This document shows positions 4,628 through 6,061 of a stretch of 6,061 nucleotides of DNA, in pieces. The translations under genes were made by a program, and so were the position numbers. Source of the DNA: SIG455 sp045589495. Its GTDB lineage: Bacteria > Bacillota > Clostridia > UMGS1810. The notes below the pieces were generated by a model, which worked only from the letters and a program-made list of their open reading frames with translations, was not told the DNA's origin and searched no databases. The stretch lies in assembly GCA_045589495.1 (NCBI GenBank), contig JAZNPF010000034.1, positions 1 through 6,061 on the forward strand. Direction: 5' to 3'. Numbering within the stretch: position 1 is the first letter of the stretch; each line of letters starts with the position of its first letter.

Positions 4628-6034
4628 TTATAAGATAGGAAGATATGCTGACAGCCAAACAATTAAAATGATGAGGGGAAGAATGTATTTGACATAAACT
4701 CTCATCCAGGAAGGGAATTTGGGACCTTTATCCCCTGTGTTTGCTTCGGTGATAAAGTTCGACCAACCCCAACCAATTTTATTGTAGGAACAAAAAACAA
4801 TATAAGCCAGAGCACCCAGAGGAAGCAGATTATTGCTGATGATAAAATCTTCTAAATCCATAATTCCTTTGCCACCGATTTGCACAAAATCCCAAACAGA
4901 GAATCCCAAAATAGCAGGCAGGGTGAGAAGAATCATCAGAACTATATTGACTGCCGCAATGGTTTTTCGGTTCATTTTGGTCAGCTCCAGCCAAAAGCTT
5001 GTAATGTTTTCAAAAACGGCAATGACCGTTGAAAAAGCGGCAAATATCATAAAGAGGAAAAACAGAGTGCCAATAATTCTGCCAAAGGGCATGGCATTAA
5101 AAATACCAGAAAGAGTGGTAAACAGGAAGCTTGCGCCAACGCTTCCTGCATCTGCAGTTTGTCCTCCGTTAAAGGTAAAGCAAGCAGGAAAAACGATAAA
5201 ACCGGATAACAGAGCAACGGAGGTATCCAAGCTGATAATGGTAGCTGCTTCTCCCAGCAAACGACGGTCTTTGTTAATATAGCTTCCAAAAATTGCAATG
5301 GAACCGATTCCCACACTTAAGGTAAAGAACGCCTGACCCATAGCGGCAGAAACGACTGTTCCGATACCGGCTTCTTTCAGCTTTGTCAAAGAAGGAACAA
5401 GGTAAAATCGAATTCCGTCCAGCGCACCGTCAAGAGTACAGCAGTAGATACCCAAAGCCAGCATGAGGGCAAAAAGAACGACCATCATTATTTTTGTAAT
5501 TTTTTCAACGCCCTGTTGCAATCCCAGCGAACAAATGCCAAAGCAAATCACAATAACTGCCAAAGTGGTGCAGAAAACCAAAGGAAGATTGGTGACAATA
5601 CTTCCGAAATGGGCACTCAATTGTTCTGCGGCAACTGCGGTGTCGGTGATTCCTATTGTAACATCAAAAATCGAGCCTGTCAGATATTGAATGAAATAAA
5701 TTATCATCCATCCTGAAATAATGGTGTAAAACATCATCAGCAGGTAGTTACCCGAAATTCCCAAATATTTCATCCAATGCCATTTTTGACCCGGTTTTTC
5801 CAACGCTTCAAAGGAAGAAGCAATACTTCTTTGGCTTGCCCTTCCTACTGAAAGTTCTGCCGTCATTGCAGGAAGTCCCAGCAAAATCAAAAACAGTAAG
5901 TAAATCAAAACAAAAAATCCTCCGCCGTAGGTTCCTGTGATAATCGGGAAACGATACACGTTACCCAATCCGATGGCGCAACCTGCCGAAATCAGCAAAA
6001 ACCCCAATCGTGATCCGAATTTTTCTCTTTGCAT
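4628..6034 (-). CDS. Sodium-dependent transporter, neurotransmitter:sodium symporter (NSS/SNF) family
   Basis: Integral membrane protein with a LeuT fold, predicted to couple Na+ entry to uptake of an amino acid or related amine. The 468-residue chain has about 11 hydrophobic helices (roughly 8-30, 36-60, 92-119, 149-170, 178-199, 224-252, 263-286, 308-346, 358-376, 398-416, 449-467), the count known for several bacterial members. TM1 holds SAGCAIGLGNVYRFP (16-30). By alignment from memory with LeuT, Gly18, Ala20, Ile21, Asn25, Thr238, Asp270, Ala332, Ser335 and Thr336 line the substrate and Na+ sites. The ATG at 6034 is preferred because GGAAGGTGG ends 8 bases upstream. An upstream in-frame GTG at 6046 would add four residues, but it lies within that ribosome binding site. 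It converges on the tRNA gene, and its promoter is off the right edge. GC is about 43% in hand-counted lines, against about 35% for the neighbouring kinase gene. The substrate is unknown. Confidence 0.93.
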   Translation of the reverse strand: MQREKFGSRLGFLLISAGCAIGLGNVYRFPIITGTYGGGFFVLIYLLFLILLGLPAMTAELSVGRASQRSIASSFEALEKPGQKWHWMKYLGISGNYLLMMFYTIISGWMIIYFIQYLTGSIFDVTIGITDTAVAAEQLSAHFGSIVTNLPLVFCTTLAVIVICFGICSLGLQQGVEKITKIMMVVLFALMLALGIYCCTLDGALDGIRFYLVPSLTKLKEAGIGTVVSAAMGQAFFTLSVGIGSIAIFGSYINKDRRLLGEAATIISLDTSVALLSGFIVFPACFTFNGGQTADAGSVGASFLFTTLSGIFNAMPFGRIIGTLFFLFMIFAAFSTVIAVFENITSFWLELTKMNRKTIAAVNIVLMILLTLPAILGFSVWDFVQIGGKGIMDLEDFIISNNLLPLGALAYIVFCSYNKIGWGWSNFITEANTGDKGPKFPSWMRVYVKYILPLIILIVWLSAYLPIL

Positions 6035-6042
6035 TTTTATTT

Positions 6043-6051
6043 CCACCTTCC
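6043..6051 (-). promoter_or_regulatory. Ribosome binding site that decides the transporter start
   Basis: Read on the minus strand, GGAAGGTGG is a strong Shine-Dalgarno sequence 8 bases before the ATG at 6034. The alternative GTG start (6044-6046) is part of this element, so it is unlikely to be the initiation codon. Confidence 0.75.
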
Positions 6052-6061
6052 AATCATACTT

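Noticed and set aside
4833..5282. 149-codon plus-strand reading frame opposite the transporter
   Set aside because: It lies wholly within the clearly coding transporter gene, shows no recognisable domain, and has a residue make-up expected of an antisense shadow.
1..6061. CRISPR array, insertion sequence, phage or defence genes
   Set aside because: No spaced direct repeats, transposase, integrase, nuclease or toxin motifs were seen on either strand. All sizeable coding sequence is accounted for by metabolic and transport genes.

Overview
The window looks like a chromosomal segment of a low-to-moderate GC Bacillota, most likely class Clostridia. This rests on the moderately AT-rich codons, the strong GGAGG-type ribosome binding sites, the form of GpsA (its TCTSMHSRNRR stretch), the CCA-encoding tRNA-Leu, and hairpin-plus-T-run terminators. 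Genus cannot be determined from the sequence alone.

Layout: positions 1-902 hold the 3' part of gpsA (glycerol-3-phosphate dehydrogenase), whose N-terminus lies off the left edge. A short intergenic region (903-991) carries a good sigma-A type promoter and a small perfect hairpin. It drives a three-gene unit: pgi (992-2320), a sugar-phosphate nucleotidyltransferase (2345-3202) and an N-acetylhexosamine 1-kinase (NahK)-like anomeric kinase (3192-4283). The last two overlap by 11 bp. A strong intrinsic terminator (4295-4323) ends the unit. Next comes a tRNA-Leu(CAA) gene with its own promoter, phased A-tracts upstream of the -35 box, and its own terminator. A further hairpin (4581-4618) separates the rightward units from a leftward-transcribed neurotransmitter:sodium symporter (NSS/SNF) family transporter (4628-6034) that reaches almost to the right edge.

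How the genes fit together: Pgi interconverts glucose-6-phosphate and fructose-6-phosphate. The NahK-like kinase is expected to phosphorylate an N-acetylhexosamine (or related sugar) at C1. The adjacent nucleotidyltransferase could then turn the sugar-1-phosphate into an NDP-sugar. Together they form a compact two-step route from free sugar to activated sugar, similar in logic to the AmgK/MurU cell-wall salvage pair and to the lacto-N-biose pathway of bifidobacteria, but with a pyrophosphorylase-type enzyme in place of GalT. This pair is the most interesting item here; its substrate and nucleotide specificity are inferred, not shown. The rest is ordinary housekeeping. Smaller points of interest are an A/G mismatch in the tRNA acceptor stem, the tRNA upstream element, and the somewhat higher GC of the transporter gene.
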